Below are positions 21,656 through 33,414 of a stretch of 64,000 bases of DNA, piece by piece. A program made the translations under genes and the position numbers. A model generated the notes under the pieces. The model searched no databases. It was not told where the DNA came from and was given only the letters and a program-made list of their open reading frames with translations. Origin of the DNA: Tolypocladium sp. Sup5 PDA-1. Taxonomy: Eukaryota; Ascomycota; Sordariomycetes; Hypocreales; Ophiocordycipitaceae. How positions within the stretch are numbered: the stretch's first letter is position 1; each line of letters begins with the position of its first letter. The stretch is from contig JPHH03000092.1 in the NCBI GenBank assembly GCA_000750105.3, positions 23,135-87,134 on the forward strand. The letters are read 5' to 3'.

Positions 21656-22746
21656 TTACTCCCCAACCGCGGAGTATGCATTGAGCGCAAGCTGACCCCC
21701 AAGGTGCGCGTACAAGACGTTACCGCCACCAAGCTGACCCCCTTTAATGAGATCAATCATTCCTGCCAGACTTTTCCCCTCGTATACCGGATCCGTGATA
21801 AACGCCTCCGTCTGAGCACCAAACTTCATTGCCGCTATGGTCGTCTCATCGGGGATGCCGTAGACTCCTGCGTTATACTCGTCCTTAAGGATCACATCAT
21901 CTTCGGTAATGTCGCTCTCAGCTAGCCCAATCTTGGTCCCGGTAAACTTGGCGATGCGCAGGACCTGGTCAAATGTCTCCTTGGGCTTGCCCGAGGCGTC
22001 GATGCCAATGATCTTGCGGGTGGGTGACCCATGCTTCTGCGCTAGCTTGAAGCCGGCAACCATACCAGCCATGGTCGAGCCCGTGACGGCGCATACCACG
22101 ATTGTGTCGAAGAAGACTCCAAGCTCCTTCTCCTGCGCCTCGACCTCAAAGGCCCAGCGCGCGAATCCAAGTCCGCCAAGCGGATGGTCGGACGCTCCCG
22201 CGGGGACGTAGTATGGCTTGCCGCCTTTAGATTCGATTTCGGCAGTAAGGCGGGCTAGCGTAGTCTTATGCCCGATACCAAAAGCTGCAGGATCGAGGTT
22301 TACGTTTGCGCCCATGAGCCTAGACAGCTGGATATTGCCGACCTTTTCGTAGCCTGGGTCGGTCCAATCGACCCACTGCTCCTGGACCGTGGCCGCCTTG
22401 AGGCCCAATTTGGCTGCCACGGCGGAGACCTGTCGCGTGTGGTTGGACTGGATTCCGCCGATTGATACGAGCGTGTCGCATCCTTGAGCCAGAGCCTCAG
22501 ATGCGAGGTACCTGCATTGTCAGCGACTCCTTGGTGCTCCAACATGAGGAATACTTACTCTAGTTTCCGCGTCTTGTTGCCTCCGTAGGCGAGGCCAGAG
22601 TTGCAGTCTTCCCGCTTTGCGTAAATGTTGACCTTGCCTCCAAGAGCAGCAGTCATGCGCGCGAGGTGTTGAACGGGCGAGGGGCCAAAGAGGAACGACT
22701 CCCGAGGGATGCTAGCAAACGGCTCTGGAAGCTTGACTTGGGCCAT
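21656..22746 (-). CDS. 1-aminocyclopropane-1-carboxylate (ACC) deaminase
   Basis: PLP enzyme that splits ACC, the plant ethylene precursor, into 2-oxobutanoate and ammonia. The ATG at 22746 opens with MAQVKLPEPFASIPRESFLF. A 47-bp intron (22512-22558, GTAAGT...GCAG) joins TRKLE to YLASEALAQ, giving 347 residues, the family's usual length. The PLP lysine lies in GLAYGGNKTRKLEY, the substrate loop is SIGGIQSNHTRQV, phosphate binding is CAVTGSTMAGMVAGF, and the catalytic Tyr/Glu region is AGVYGIPDETT. The Glu of PDETT matches the residue that separates ACC deaminases from D-cysteine desulfhydrases; the second diagnostic residue, normally Leu before TDPVYEGKS, is Ile here. No lesion is seen. In plant-associated fungi such enzymes can lower host ethylene or let the fungus use ACC as nitrogen source. 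Confidence 0.9.
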
Positions 22747-24500
22747 TTTTAAAAACTAACAGAGCGGCTCGGCTGTGTCTGCCTCGGGCTTGACAACGAG
22801 CTAGACTTCCCTCTGGCTGCTTTATATTGTTCAGTCATGGTCATGGTATGATTGAGGGTCGCATGGTCATATTCATGCCGAAGCGATGTCGGCCGCGGGC
22901 CGGCGCTAGTTCCAAGGAACAAGCATCCACCTCAAGTGTTCAGAAGGCGCATAGGAGGACATGCAGGGTTCCCGCTCGGCGCTTTGGTGCGTAGCTTGCA
23001 TGTGCCGAATGCGATTGCGACCGGATCAAGCCCCCGCCCACTTCCACCGCTGCATCCATTGCCCTCGCAAGATCTTGGATCCTTGCAAGCGCCCAGCCCT
23101 CAAGGTTGCCGATATCCCAGTCAAAAGTCTGCGCATGTGCCGTAGACTTCGCATACACGGAGTACAAGGCGCGGGGGAGGACGCTGGACGGCCGTAGAGC
23201 TGCGCGGCACCAGAACAAATAGGATAGATGGTGTTGCAAAATACTACTTGACCACAAAAAGTGCGCTGCACCAACATGTGCAGTATCTCCGTTTATATGC
23301 TATTCTTGACAGATGGTCAAATGGTTCCATCGCAGTGCAATCCGTACATCTTATACGTGCTTGTCCTTCATTGGATGGCATCGTATACAAGGCGCGGGAG
23401 AGAGATTTGGTTGGCAACACGGTGCCTGACACCATGGCCGCCGCAGAGGCGAGACTGGAAGAATTAAGCAACAAAGACTATCGAGGCGGCGGGCGCCAGT
23501 TGGTCTCAGAAGGGGCGGGAGAGGCGGGTTGCCCAATTGGCGGGCGGGACATCAGACCTCTCGTTTCTTTGTTCCTCAAGGCATTTCGTTCCTCAAGGCA
23601 CTATTCCGCCAGGTTAGGACTCGTTGGATGCATTTCGGCTACTGTCGGACTTGTGACGCTAGCCGAAAGTTCTATCGGCGATTTGCAATGTCTTGGTCTC
23701 CGTTGTGTAGTTGGCAAGCCCCCGATGTCGGGCATGCTCGACGAGTCAGTATCGGTGGATGATGCATGCGCACCCTGGTGCGTAGATAGAGCGACGAACT
23801 TGGGTGCCAAACATAGTCAGTACCATGGCTTAAGTTGCAACGCCACGGAACAAAGGATTGCTAGGAGCTATTGCTACACGTAGGTCACGCAGATACGCTT
23901 AAAATGCATGCCGTCTTCATGAATCTGTGTCGAAAATGGCCACGTCGAAACATGTTGACCTACCGTAAGTCGTTGTCATGATTAGTCATGTTCTGGGATT
24001 TCTCAAAGCCCATAAACCAGTGAGATCCCGCGAATTGGGCTCGGGTGCGCCGCTCTATTTGTGCACCTGGGTGCCTATGTATTAGTCGCCGTCAGGGTCA
24101 CATATCTGATAATTCCAGGCCCGGAAACAACACGGAAATGACTGCTTCCGATGTTCCTCTTTGAAAGAGCGAATTGGCACCTCGCGTCTTCCCGAGGATA
24201 TCATATTTGCGAGCATTGTATCATGTCATGTACTTGACCTTTCGCCGCTTAATTATAGCCTCAACGTCGCTCCTTCATTGCGCCAAATAGCCGGCCTATC
24301 AGGGACATGTAGCCGCCTGTTGCAACTGCTCGGGAGATCGAAGCCTTCATTTCTGCACAAGAGCCGCACAATTCTATCCATCCGCTCAATTGAGGCCTTT
24401 TCAATATTTCTCGTCAATTGACGGTTACTATCCAAAAGGCATTGTGCGGCCACAGTGTTGCACGCAGTCGACCCAACTGTTTGGCAAGCAACCGGTTTCA
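22747..24500. other. No supported gene
   Basis: Open frames on both strands lack recognisable domains. A short phrase, TACAAGGCGCGGG, recurs at about 23163 and 23389 (with the base between variable), hinting at an old local duplication. The first 100 bases upstream of 22746 are the presumed promoter of the ACC deaminase gene. Confidence 0.35.
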
Positions 24501-24529
24501 TAGCACGGTAGAATATCGGGATCGGACTG

Positions 24530-24660
24530 TCAGACCTAGACCGACCGGGCTGCTGAAGCCAGACGGACCAAGACCGACAGACCGGGAGCCCCGACGACCC
24601 AGACCGACAGACCGCGGGGGCCGGTCTGAGTCGGTCGGTCTGTTAGCCACACTGACGGAG
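24530..24660. repeat. Imperfect GACCGACAGACC-type tandem and inverted repeats
   Basis: Units such as AGACCGACCGGG, AGACCGACAGACCG and, in inverted form, CGGTCGGTCTG recur over about 130 bp. The inverted units can fold into a GC-rich hairpin around the GGGGGCCGG centre. It is non-coding simple-sequence DNA. Confidence 0.55.
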
Positions 24661-25244
24661 CCCGACATCCGAGTTGGTGTCCAAGAGTCCAAGCCTCCAA
24701 GAAACAGCCGCGCTGAAGGCTTTGGCAACTCGCCCAGCCCTGGCTTTTGTTGGACGGCCTCCCCGCGAACTTGTCCCGAATCGCCCGAGTGCGGACCGTT
24801 GATTGGGCCCAGGCACCAATTGCCTCCAACTCGGCTGCTAGGTGGCTTCAGGCTAGTGGCCAATGCAGCAGGTCTGGGGCTGCTTGGCCTGTGCGGCAAT
24901 CCAACAAAACACCTGCTTGGAGTCGTACAAGCAGCTTCTTCAACGCCCGTCCGGCATCAACTATAAGATGGACACTTGCGGCACCGTGTAAACGAGTTTC
25001 GACTCTCCAGACACGCAGGGCATGGCATGACAGCCATCACAGCCGCCTCTTATCTCCAAATCCTCTTAGCCACAAATAGTTGTTCGACTCCTTGCCTCTC
25101 AAGTCTCCTCTAGAACCCCTTTCCCGCCTCATACCGGCCCATCCAAGCACCCAGTCAAGGCATTTGGCATCGCACTACAATGTCCCCGCGAAACAAACCC
25201 CAGGCGGCGACATCGCGCGTCGGGTGTCTGTTAGCAACCCCAAC
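24661..25244. other. No supported gene; upstream region of the MFS pseudogene
   Basis: No recognisable coding content. The final 250 bases are C/T-rich and precede the transporter ATG at 25245, consistent with an old promoter and leader. Confidence 0.35.
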
Positions 25245-26683
25245 ATGGACCAGTCAACCGTCTACGAGGCGGCTGCCGCCACCGAAGCCGAGACCAGCAT
25301 GGGCCTCTTTAAGTCGCTGAAGCTGTATAAAAAGGCCAGTCTCTAGTCTACTTTCCTCTCTACCTGTATTGTTATGGAAGGCTCGACGTGGTCCTCCTCA
25401 ACAACCTCTTTGCCTACCCTCCCTTCCAGCGCAAGTTTGGTGCCCACAGCCCGACGGGACGTACCAGCTCACGGCTGCGTGGCAGTCTGGTCTCTCCAAC
25501 GGTACCCTGTGCGGCCATATTCTCGGATCGTTCTTCAACGGCATTAACGCCGACCGCTTCGGATACCGCAAGACCCTTATCGGCGCCCTCATCGGCTGCG
25601 TTGGCTTCATCTTCATCATTTTCTTCTCCGAGACGCTTGTGCAGCTGCTGATCGGCGAGATCCTCATCGGCATCCTATGGGGCATCTTCCAGACCTTGAC
25701 AACTACGTACGCCTCCGAGGTCCGCCCAACCCATCTCCGTGCCTACCTCACGACCTATGTCAACCTCTGCAGGGTCATGGGCTAGTTCATCGCCTCCGGC
25801 GTGCTGCGCGGCATGCTCACCCGGGACGACGAGTGGGGCTACAAGATTCCGTTTGCCTTTCAGTGGTTCTGGCCGATCCCCTCTCATAATCGGCATCTAC
25901 CTCGCCCCGGAATCCCCCGGGTGGCTCGTCCGCCACGGCCGCCTCGACGACGCAAAGAGGTCGCTCGCCCGCCTGACGGCCCGCAACAGCGGTATCCCCT
26001 TCCAGCCCGACGAGACCGTGTCGATGATGGTGCATACAAACGAGATGGAGAAGGAGGTGCATTCGGGCACCTCGTACACGGACCTGTTCAATGGCGCCAA
26101 CCTCCGCCGTACCGAGATTGTCTGCGTGACGTGGATGATCCAGACGCTCTGTGGCTCTACCTTTATGGGATACTCGACGTACTTCTACGAGCAGGCCGGC
26201 ATGGCGGTTGAGAACTCGTTCAGCATGTCCCTCGGCCAATATGCGCTCGGCATGGTCGGGACCATGACGTCCTGGTTCCTCATGGGCTGGTTTGGCCGAC
26301 GCACCCTGTACCTCTCTGGCCAGCTGCTCATGTGTGGCGTGCTGCTGACCATCGGCTGTGTTGCGTTTGCTGGCCGCGAGAACGTGGCCGCGCAGTGGGC
26401 CATTGGCTCCATGCTCCTCATCCATACCTTCACCTACGACGCCACCGTCGGCCCCGTCTGCTACTCCCTCGTGGCGGAGCTCACCTCGACACGCCTGCGC
26501 ACCAAGTCGGTCGTGCTGGCCAGGAACATGTACAACATCATCGGCATCGCCACCAACGTCATCACCCCGCGCATGCTCAACCCGACTGCCTGGAACTGGG
26601 GCGCTAAGTCTGGCTTCTTCTGGGCCGCAACCTGCTTCATCTGCGCCGTGGAGCGAAAAGAAAACTGTTCGGCCGTGGCGTGA
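25245..26683 (+). pseudogene. MFS sugar transporter of the fungal alpha-glucoside type, multiply broken
   Basis: A 12-helix plasma-membrane sugar:H+ symporter in its intact form. The start ATG at 25245 (MDQSTVYEAAAATEAETSMG) is followed by SLKLYKKASL and TAG 25344-25346, a TGG to TAG-type change in helix 1. One base is missing near 25385 (before DVVLLNNLFAYPPFQ), and another frame change occurs near 25440 before PDGTYQLTAAWQSG. Helices then read clearly: GYRKTLIGALIGCVGFIF, LLIGEILIGILWGIFQ. A CAG to TAG-type stop follows at 25783-25785 (VMG*FIASG), and a frame change near 25885 precedes LIIGIYLAPESPGWLV. The rest stays open to 26683 (FMGYSTYFYEQAGM, GWFGRRTLYLSGQLLMCG). At the end, FFWAATCFICAV runs straight into ERKENC, so the segment normally carrying the PExKGR motif is deleted. 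Confidence 0.9.
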
Positions 26684-27406
26684 GAACTAGGAGATATTGA
26701 AATCGTGTATTGATCGTTGTCTGATGATCTGCCCCAATCCCCATCTCACGACTGGCGAGTCCTTATATCTCCAGCCATACTCTACCGGAAGTCGGTATTC
26801 ATTGTGCGCCGACGTTTTTTTTTAAAGCAGTGCGTGTGGTCTCGCTGCCGGATATGCCGTGTGAATGGACCGTGAGGCCTATGCCAGGCTGACAATAATA
26901 TTCGAGCAGCATCCCCACGATCTTGCTCAAACTGTACTGCATAATTGATTCACCACCCCACCAGCTCACAAGAGCTCACGGAAGCCCAGTTCGGCTGTGC
27001 CTCAAACTTGACAGATGACCCGATATCAATCAATCAAGCCGTGGAACTAGTGCCAAGGGCGTACTGTAACAACACACGACAAAGCTTGTCATTCGGCAGT
27101 GGCTGGTTTCAAACGAGATTGCAAGCAGGGAACATGCTCGAGCCGCTTACCCAAACACTCCGTTTCTTCCTCATCGCAGACATTCCGAATAATATCCACG
27201 GCACGGACTTAGAGACGGCTTCCTCGTTGGTGCTGTTGAGTGGCTTGAAGATACCCGTTCAGAATTGTCCGGACTGTAGATGGTCGGGTCTACGTAGCTT
27301 CCTGCTTTTGGAGGCGATTAGTCCATTTCTTTTCAACGGGACATAGTTACTAAGTAGACGGTGTGGCATCTCCTTCAACTTCTACCAGCTCGTTTTCACG
27401 CTCTCT
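26684..27406. other. No supported gene
   Basis: Contains a T-run (26817-26825) and an open frame at 26945-27346 with no recognisable domain. Nothing else is visible. Confidence 0.35.
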
Positions 27407-27480
27407 ACTCTACAAGCTCGTGCCCACGCCCTACTCTACAAGCTCGTGCCCACGCCCTATACTCTACAAGCTCGTGACTA
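27407..27480. repeat. 26-bp tandem repeat, nearly three copies
   Basis: ACTCTACAAGCTCGTGCCCA followed by CGCCCT occurs exactly at 27407-27432 and 27433-27458. After a two-base insertion, a partial third copy ends in GTGACTA. It lies about 115-190 bp upstream of the GFA-protein ATG, so it is in that gene's promoter or leader. Confidence 0.85.
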
Positions 27481-27593
27481 CGTACTCGGCTCTTAAGTCG
27501 TCCCCTTCTTCACATTTTGCGTGTGAACTTTCATCAACTCTACCCCAATCATTCTGATACTTTCACACGAAAGAGTATTTGAAACCTGCAAGA

Positions 27594-28277
27594 ATGGCAT
27601 ACGCCCAGAAAGAAAAGCTCTTCCCTATGCAAGGCGGGTGTCCCTGTGGCTACATTCGGTACGAGCTCGCCGTGCCTCCACTCCTCGTGCATTGCTGCCA
27701 CTGCACGGCTTGTCAGCGACAACTTGGCTCCGCATTCGCCATCAACGCCATTGTCGAGTCGACCGCCATAACCCTCCTGCCGTCTAGTCCATCACCCAGC
27801 ATCCCGGGCTACCGCGCCAAACCCAAGGCCATGCCGGCAAAGGCTCTTCTGCACTTTGCACAACTCACGGGTGGGACGACAACTACGAAATGTGAAGCCG
27901 CTCTGGCAGAGCAAGGCAAGCCTGTCATCGTCACAATTCCCACCGAGTCAGGGATTGGGCAGACCATTGCCCACTGCCCCGTCTGTCACTCCGGTTTATG
28001 GAACCACTACGCAGATGTTGGCCCGCTAGCAACCTATCTCCGCGTCGGGACGCTGGACCACGGGTACGAGATCGACCCAGACGTACACATCTTTACGCGC
28101 AGTAAGCGGGAATTCGTTTCCGTCTCGGACGGCAAACCGCAATTTGAGGCCTACTACAAGGACCGCGCCGAATTCTACAGGCCTGACGTCTTGGAAAGGG
28201 TGGAGGCGTTGAAACCCAAGCAGCAGGAGTACGATGCTGAGCTGAAGACTGCCATGGGTTCAAACGCTTCTCTGTGA
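27594..28277 (+). CDS. GFA/CENP-V-type zinc-binding protein
   Basis: Single-exon protein of 227 residues from the ATG at 27594 (MAYAQKEKLFP); an in-frame ATG at 27579 would add five residues and is less likely because it has a weaker context. The GFA fold is seen in the paired zinc motifs GGCPCGYIRY, HCCHCTACQRQLGS and HCPVCHSGLW. The family includes glutathione-dependent formaldehyde-activating enzyme homologues, but fungal members like this one mostly have unknown substrates. The region between the second and third Cys groups is somewhat extended compared with the minimal 130-residue GFA domain, and a C-terminal extension follows. No lesion is visible. The gene stands alone between a transporter pseudogene and a glycogen phosphorylase pseudogene. 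Confidence 0.85.
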   Translation: MAYAQKEKLFPMQGGCPCGYIRYELAVPPLLVHCCHCTACQRQLGSAFAINAIVESTAITLLPSSPSPSIPGYRAKPKAMPAKALLHFAQLTGGTTTTKCEAALAEQGKPVIVTIPTESGIGQTIAHCPVCHSGLWNHYADVGPLATYLRVGTLDHGYEIDPDVHIFTRSKREFVSVSDGKPQFEAYYKDRAEFYRPDVLERVEALKPKQQEYDAELKTAMGSNASL

Positions 28278-28485
28278 TATTGCGACAATATTATATAAGG
28301 CTACCCATATTGGCAATATATTTTCTTTATTAGTTGGCCGTTCTTAGGCAAAATTCACTTGTTAGTTAATTGAATTGATGTCAGCGCTGTGGAAACATTC
28401 CTCTGCTCTCCTAGTTCGACTGAGTCTTGCATCAACATGTGTCCCTGTATATCTCATGCTCCCGCCTGCTCACTTGTAAGGCTGT

Positions 28486-30420
28486 CTACTCCTGGACTAC
28501 CAGCGGCTCCACGTTCCAGATGCGCTCTGCGTACTCATTGATGCACCGGTCGCTGCTGAAGAATCCCATTCGCGCCACCGACACGATGCACTTGGCCACC
28601 CACTCGTCCTTATTGTGGTACGCCTCGTCGATGAGGTGGTGCGTCTCGATGTAGCTGTGGAAGTCGTCCGACACCAGGCAGTAGTCGCCGTGCTGCCGCA
28701 CCGCCGCGATCATAGCGCTGAAGTCATGCACCGAGCCAAACGTGCCCTTTTCGATCTGGTTGAACACCTTGTCCAGGTCGGGGTCGATGCTGTGGGAGCC
28801 GTACGTGTGCGCGTGGCGGAGGTCCTCGACGTCCTCGGCGAGGTTGCCAAACAAAAAGATGTTGTTCTCTCCAATCTCGCGGGTGATTTCGATCTATACC
28901 GTGTTAGTGATGTGACCATTGAGCAAAATACATGACAGTGGCCAACTTACGTTCGCGCCATCGCGGGTACCAATGATGAGGCCACCGTTGAGGACAAACT
29001 TCATGTTGCTGGTTCCCGAGGCCCTGAACAACTCGTTAGCAAGCCATGTAGACGTCTCATGTAAGTAGTTCATAGACAAACTCGGTTCCTGCAGTGGAAA
29101 TGTGCTCGCTTATGTCCGACGCAGGGGCAAATCATCTCGGCCTTGCTGACGTTGTAGTCCTCTAAGAAGATGACCTTGAGGAGGTCGCCAATCTCCTCGT
29201 CGTTGTTGACGACGGACCCCACGGCGTTGATGAGGTGGATGATCTGCTTGGCCATCCAGTAGTCCGGAGCAGCCTTGCCACCAAAGATGGACACGCGAGG
29301 AAGCTGCTTCTTCCTCTCCTCGGGGCTCATGGCCTTGAGAGACAGGTACCGGTGAATCACGCCAAATATGTTGAGCTGCTGCCTCTTGTACTCGTGGATG
29401 CGCTTCACCTGGACGTCAAAGAGCGCCGCGGGGTTGACGGTGACGCCAGTCGTTGTCTTTATGTGCTTGGCCAGGCGCGCCTTGTTGGCGTACTTGATCT
29501 CTGCCCATTCGCGACGGAACTCGGGGTCCTTGGCATAAACCTCGAGCCGGTTGAGGTTCATCAAGTCCTTGAGGAACTCATTGCCGCCGCACTTGGACGC
29601 AATCAGCTCCGAGAGGCGGGGGTTGGCCTGATGTAGCCATCGCCTGGGCGTGATGCCGTTTGTCACTTTGGTGAACTTGTCCGGGCCATAGAATTCCACA
29701 AAGTCCTTGAAGATGGTGGTCTTGATCAGGTCCGAGTGCAGCTCGGCCACCCCGTTGACCTTGTGCGACCCGATAATGGCCAAGTATGCCATGCGCACCA
29801 TCTTGGGCTGCCCTTCTTCGACGATGGAAACCCTTCGTAGCATGTCTCTGTCCTTGGGGAGAGCCTTCTCCACCGTCTGGAGGAAGTAGAGGTTGATGTC
29901 ATAGATGATCTGCAGGTGTCTCGGGAGGAGGTGCTGCATCAGGCCAACGGGCCACTTCTCTAAAGCCTCCGGGAGTACCGTGTGGTTGGTGTAGCCAAAC
30001 TGTGCGCTTGTTAGCCTTGTCGATGAAACCGGGGAACATAACAGCATACCGTGCTAGTTACAATGTCCCACGCGAGGTCCCATTCAAGTCCCTCAATGTC
30101 GATGAGAATGCGCTGTAGCTCAACGATGGCAAGCGTCGGGTGCGTGTTGTTGAGCTGGATGGCGACCTGGTCGAGGAACTCCCTCCAGGCGCGCTTCGAC
30201 TTCTTGAAGCGGCGCACAATATCGTAGAGCCACGCGGCGACCCAAAAGTACTGTTGCTTCAGGCGCAGCTCCTTGCCTCGCTCCAGGTTGTCATTGGGTA
30301 ACAGCACGATGGGCCGACGTTTGGAAGTCAAACTCGCCGCCCGGCGCTTTGCTGGGCCACAGCTGAAGGTTGTTTGTGGTCGGATTGTCGTAGGTGCCTT
30401 CGTATTGTCTAGTCAAAGCT
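28486..30420 (-). pseudogene. Glycogen phosphorylase, C-terminal two-thirds only, with lesions
   Basis: A GT35 enzyme that releases glucose-1-phosphate from glycogen. Recognisable from NPTTNNLQLWPSKAPGGEFD (about 30390) to NEYAERIWNVEPL at the end. Introns 30000-30049, 29024-29081 and 28894-28950 have proper GT-AG ends and rejoin conserved motifs. The PLP-binding stretch SGTSNMKFVLNGG is present. Defects: the N-terminal third is missing; between GEFDFQT and VLLPNDNLERG about 20 codons are deleted with a frame change (near 30320); a frame change occurs near 29115 (AEMICP then SDISEH in another frame); and GKAAPDYW has Asp where the family has Gly. A possible upstream intron acceptor is seen at about 30413, but no first exons follow. 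This is probably a second, degenerate copy of the essential housekeeping gene. Confidence 0.87.
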
Positions 30421-30692
30421 AAAGAGAAAGGGAACAGGAAGAGGACGAGGCAGGCCTGCCTCGGGCTCTTATTACAGAGCCCTGACGCCGTAGTCGGGGC
30501 GGCCACCGGATGTCTCAGTTCACTTACACGGTCAGGCCCCGGGCCCGAGCCATTAGGCGCTGATTTCCCCGCCCTCAGGCAGAAATAGGAGCCAATGCCA
30601 GCCATTCCTAACTTTATGCTCGTTTTGCCACTACTTCCTCGGACTTTGCGAAGCAATATCCAAGCAGAACTTTCGAATCTTTGCATCGTATA
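30421..30692. other. Spacer between two minus-strand pseudogenes
   Basis: A GTAAGT donor-like site near 30527 and a CTAG acceptor-like site near 30413 suggest that an intron of the old phosphorylase gene lay here. No N-terminal phosphorylase exon is recognisable. Confidence 0.35.
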
Positions 30693-31547
30693 TCAGCAGT
30701 CCTCCTTGCCGTAAACTTCCACTCTCAGAAGCTCCCCTTCCTCCGAGAGATAGACACAAATGTGATGACCCGCCTTCCAACAGCGAGTGATGAGCTCCAA
30801 CATATCCTCATTCACGCAACGGACGGCCTCTTTCCCCGAGCGGCACTTGACCGTGAGCCCCTCAAACCTGCCACAACTATCATAACATATCGCACACACA
30901 TTGCCACAGATCTTCTTCTGGCAGTCAGGATCGTCCAGTGGCGATGCACCGTTAGGAGAAGCCGGAATAAGCTTTGCGTCTCCACCAAGGCCATCGACCC
31001 TCGCTTCAAGATAGTCAATATATCTCGCCAATACCGGATACCAGCGACTGGTAGGTGATGTCTTCTGTAGACGCCATCTGAAAATTGCAAGTGCGTCTCT
31101 TTCTGGGGGAAGTATATCGGGCGCACGGGCGCAATGCTAACTGGAATCTTGATCTGGAAGGACCCGGCAATGTAGCGCCACTTGATAGTATCCTCAGTGG
31201 ATGACGTTGCATCTTGAACCTGAATGGCATCGTGGCCCGAAAATCTTGGTGGCCTGTGGAGGCTTGATATTTCCCGATGTGTTTGACAGTCGATAGACGA
31301 TGATGTTGAATTCTTGGCCTTTGACGACATTTGAAGGGAGGTCAATGGTAAACAAACCAGCAAACGGCTGTGCTGACCCTTCAGGTATCGGAATGTAAGA
31401 ATATCCCCGAGCGACCTTGCACTGGATTGTGTGTTCGTCTGCCGCCGACAGTGTCTGGGTTGAATAACGCTCCCGAGCGAGCTGGATGACTTGCGTTCCA
31501 GTAGAGTGCACTCCACTTTTGTTTGGCTCGTTTAGCCAAGTTAACAT
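30693..31547 (-). pseudogene. C-terminal fragment of a large conserved fungal hypothetical protein
   Basis: Pieces in three frames form one family pattern. They are ARGYSYIPIPEGSAQPFAGL and GQEFNIIVYRLSNT (about 31450-31270), YIAGSFQIKIPVSIAPV (about 31180), SRWYPVLARYIDYLEARVDG (about 31060) and CAICYDSCGRFEGLTVKCRS with CVYLSEEGELLRVEVYG before the stop at 30693. The GSFxxxIPV...RWYPVLxRYIDxxxxRVxGLGG signature is one I recall from long fungal proteins of unknown function. Frame changes near 31220 and 31075 break it. No N-terminal part is present. Function is unknown. Confidence 0.5.
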
Positions 31548-33414
31548 GATCAGTGTAGTGTCTAAGCAGTTCCCGCCATAGAGGAGCCGGCTGACTCTAA
31601 AGAACGTACATTTGGATCCACGAGTAAGCTCCCCGTTAACTATTGAGGAAGGGTGAAGACCAAATGTAGATGAGCTCTTGCATCAACTGAAGGCAAGCGA
31701 AGAGAGGCAGTCCCTGAGCCGGGTCATTGCTCCCCACAGCCCCGTGTCGCACTCATATGTTAGACTACGAGATAGCGGTGGTGCAGAGCATGGCGTCTTT
31801 TGCTCTACTAGTAACTTGTGCCGGGCTGCAAGATGCAAAACAAAGGAAAGAGAGGGACGCGATAAAGTTTGCGAAACAGCTCACACTGCATTAAGCTCCA
31901 GCGTATTACAGTACCCGAAGTGGTAATTACCTCCTGGGTCGCTTCGTCTGGTCATCAGAAGCCAATTCGAGGCCGGGTAAGCCAGGGCGTACAGTAGATT
32001 CAAGATCTCCCCGTACATGCAGATGCCCGATTGGCTCCCTTCGTCGTCTTATTATGCTGCCTGAACCCCTGGGGCTGCTGTGTTATGGCTTTGCTCCCTC
32101 CCTCTGCTCTCCGTCCAGCTAGACATGTATGGGGACTGTAGATGCATGACAATATCCCCTCGCCTCAATGGTACTGGCCTTTATCGCACTACCAAACCGA
32201 TAGTCGACAGAGCTCAAACATGACGCAATCGGGCCGTTGTAGCCTCTGTGGCTCGGTCGCCCCACAGCTTTCCACGTTGCCGGTTGAAACCCCTGAACCT
32301 TATTTCTCTCCCGAGATCCGAAACCGGGAACGCCAATCGGGCCGTTTCGATCTTAATCATTCCATAACGTGGCGCACCTTAGGGAAGATGTGGAGCCCGT
32401 ACCCGCTGCCGCAGCCGGCGTCTATGCGAGCGTTGGCGGGTACCGCGATTGTAGCCTAGTCCTGCCAATGGCTCCCCGGTGACAATCGCCCAGGAAATGC
32501 CCGCGATGAGGTGTTGCGACGATATTTGAAGGCTGTTCTCAATGAAACGCGCATTGGATGATGCAGCTTCTCGAGTGGCTACATGATTTACCTCCTAGTC
32601 ACCCCAATGGTTCTCGATAGCCAATTAGCCATATGGTACGTGCCTGGGACCGGGTATCCAATGAGTCGCTCGGGCACATGGCCAAGACGCGTAAGACTGA
32701 TACGAATAGTAAATGTTGGGTGTCTTCTCAGGGACATATTTGTATTTGCTACCCTACAATTTGGACTTGAGCAAATTTCAACCTAGTAAGGTCACATAAG
32801 GTCATGTATCGCGACCGCGTTTACTACTCGTATACGCCTGAAGGTGCGCGCGGAAGGCAGCCCCACCGGCTCAATATAGGCTCAACGAGTTGCTGGAGTA
32901 CAAAAAATACGTGACCGGGTCTGTTGACATGGTGTCAGACAATTCGCCTCAGATGGGTCAGAGATGGTATCAGGCAATGGATAAGAATTATCTAAGGAGC
33001 AAGAACTAAACGAGCGGGTGCACAGTGTTATGCAGTTCTTTATACACAAATGAAAGGCTGCTGCCTGCCAGGCAGCAGCTGTGCAGATAGGCGATAGCCG
33101 GATAGCGTGATATGCGACACATGGCCGTCTATGCTGGGTCGTAACGGCACGGGTATGGTCAACGGAGTCGTTTTTATCGTTATAGCTATAGGCCGAAAGT
33201 ATGTGCAACAAACCGAACGAGTGTGAGAGTTAGAATGTCAAAGTATGTTATTTTACCTGCAGCACTTTAGTGCAGTACAGACAGGAACCCGCTAATGGTC
33301 GGCCGAGCTTAAACTCCAGTGGAGAACTCCATACAACGACCAAAACTCTCTTTCCGTGTATGGGTAAGGCTTCATACGCCAGCTGTAATTAGCACACCCT
33401 AGCAAAAGGAATAT
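31548..33414. other. No supported gene
   Basis: Short open frames only. A phrase close to AATCGGGCCGTT occurs twice (32229 and 32337). A LINE-3'-UTR-like string GAAGGCTGTTCTC occurs near 32530, which may be a short relic. The last 200 bases lie downstream of the microexon gene on the minus strand and may hold its 3' UTR. Confidence 0.35.
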
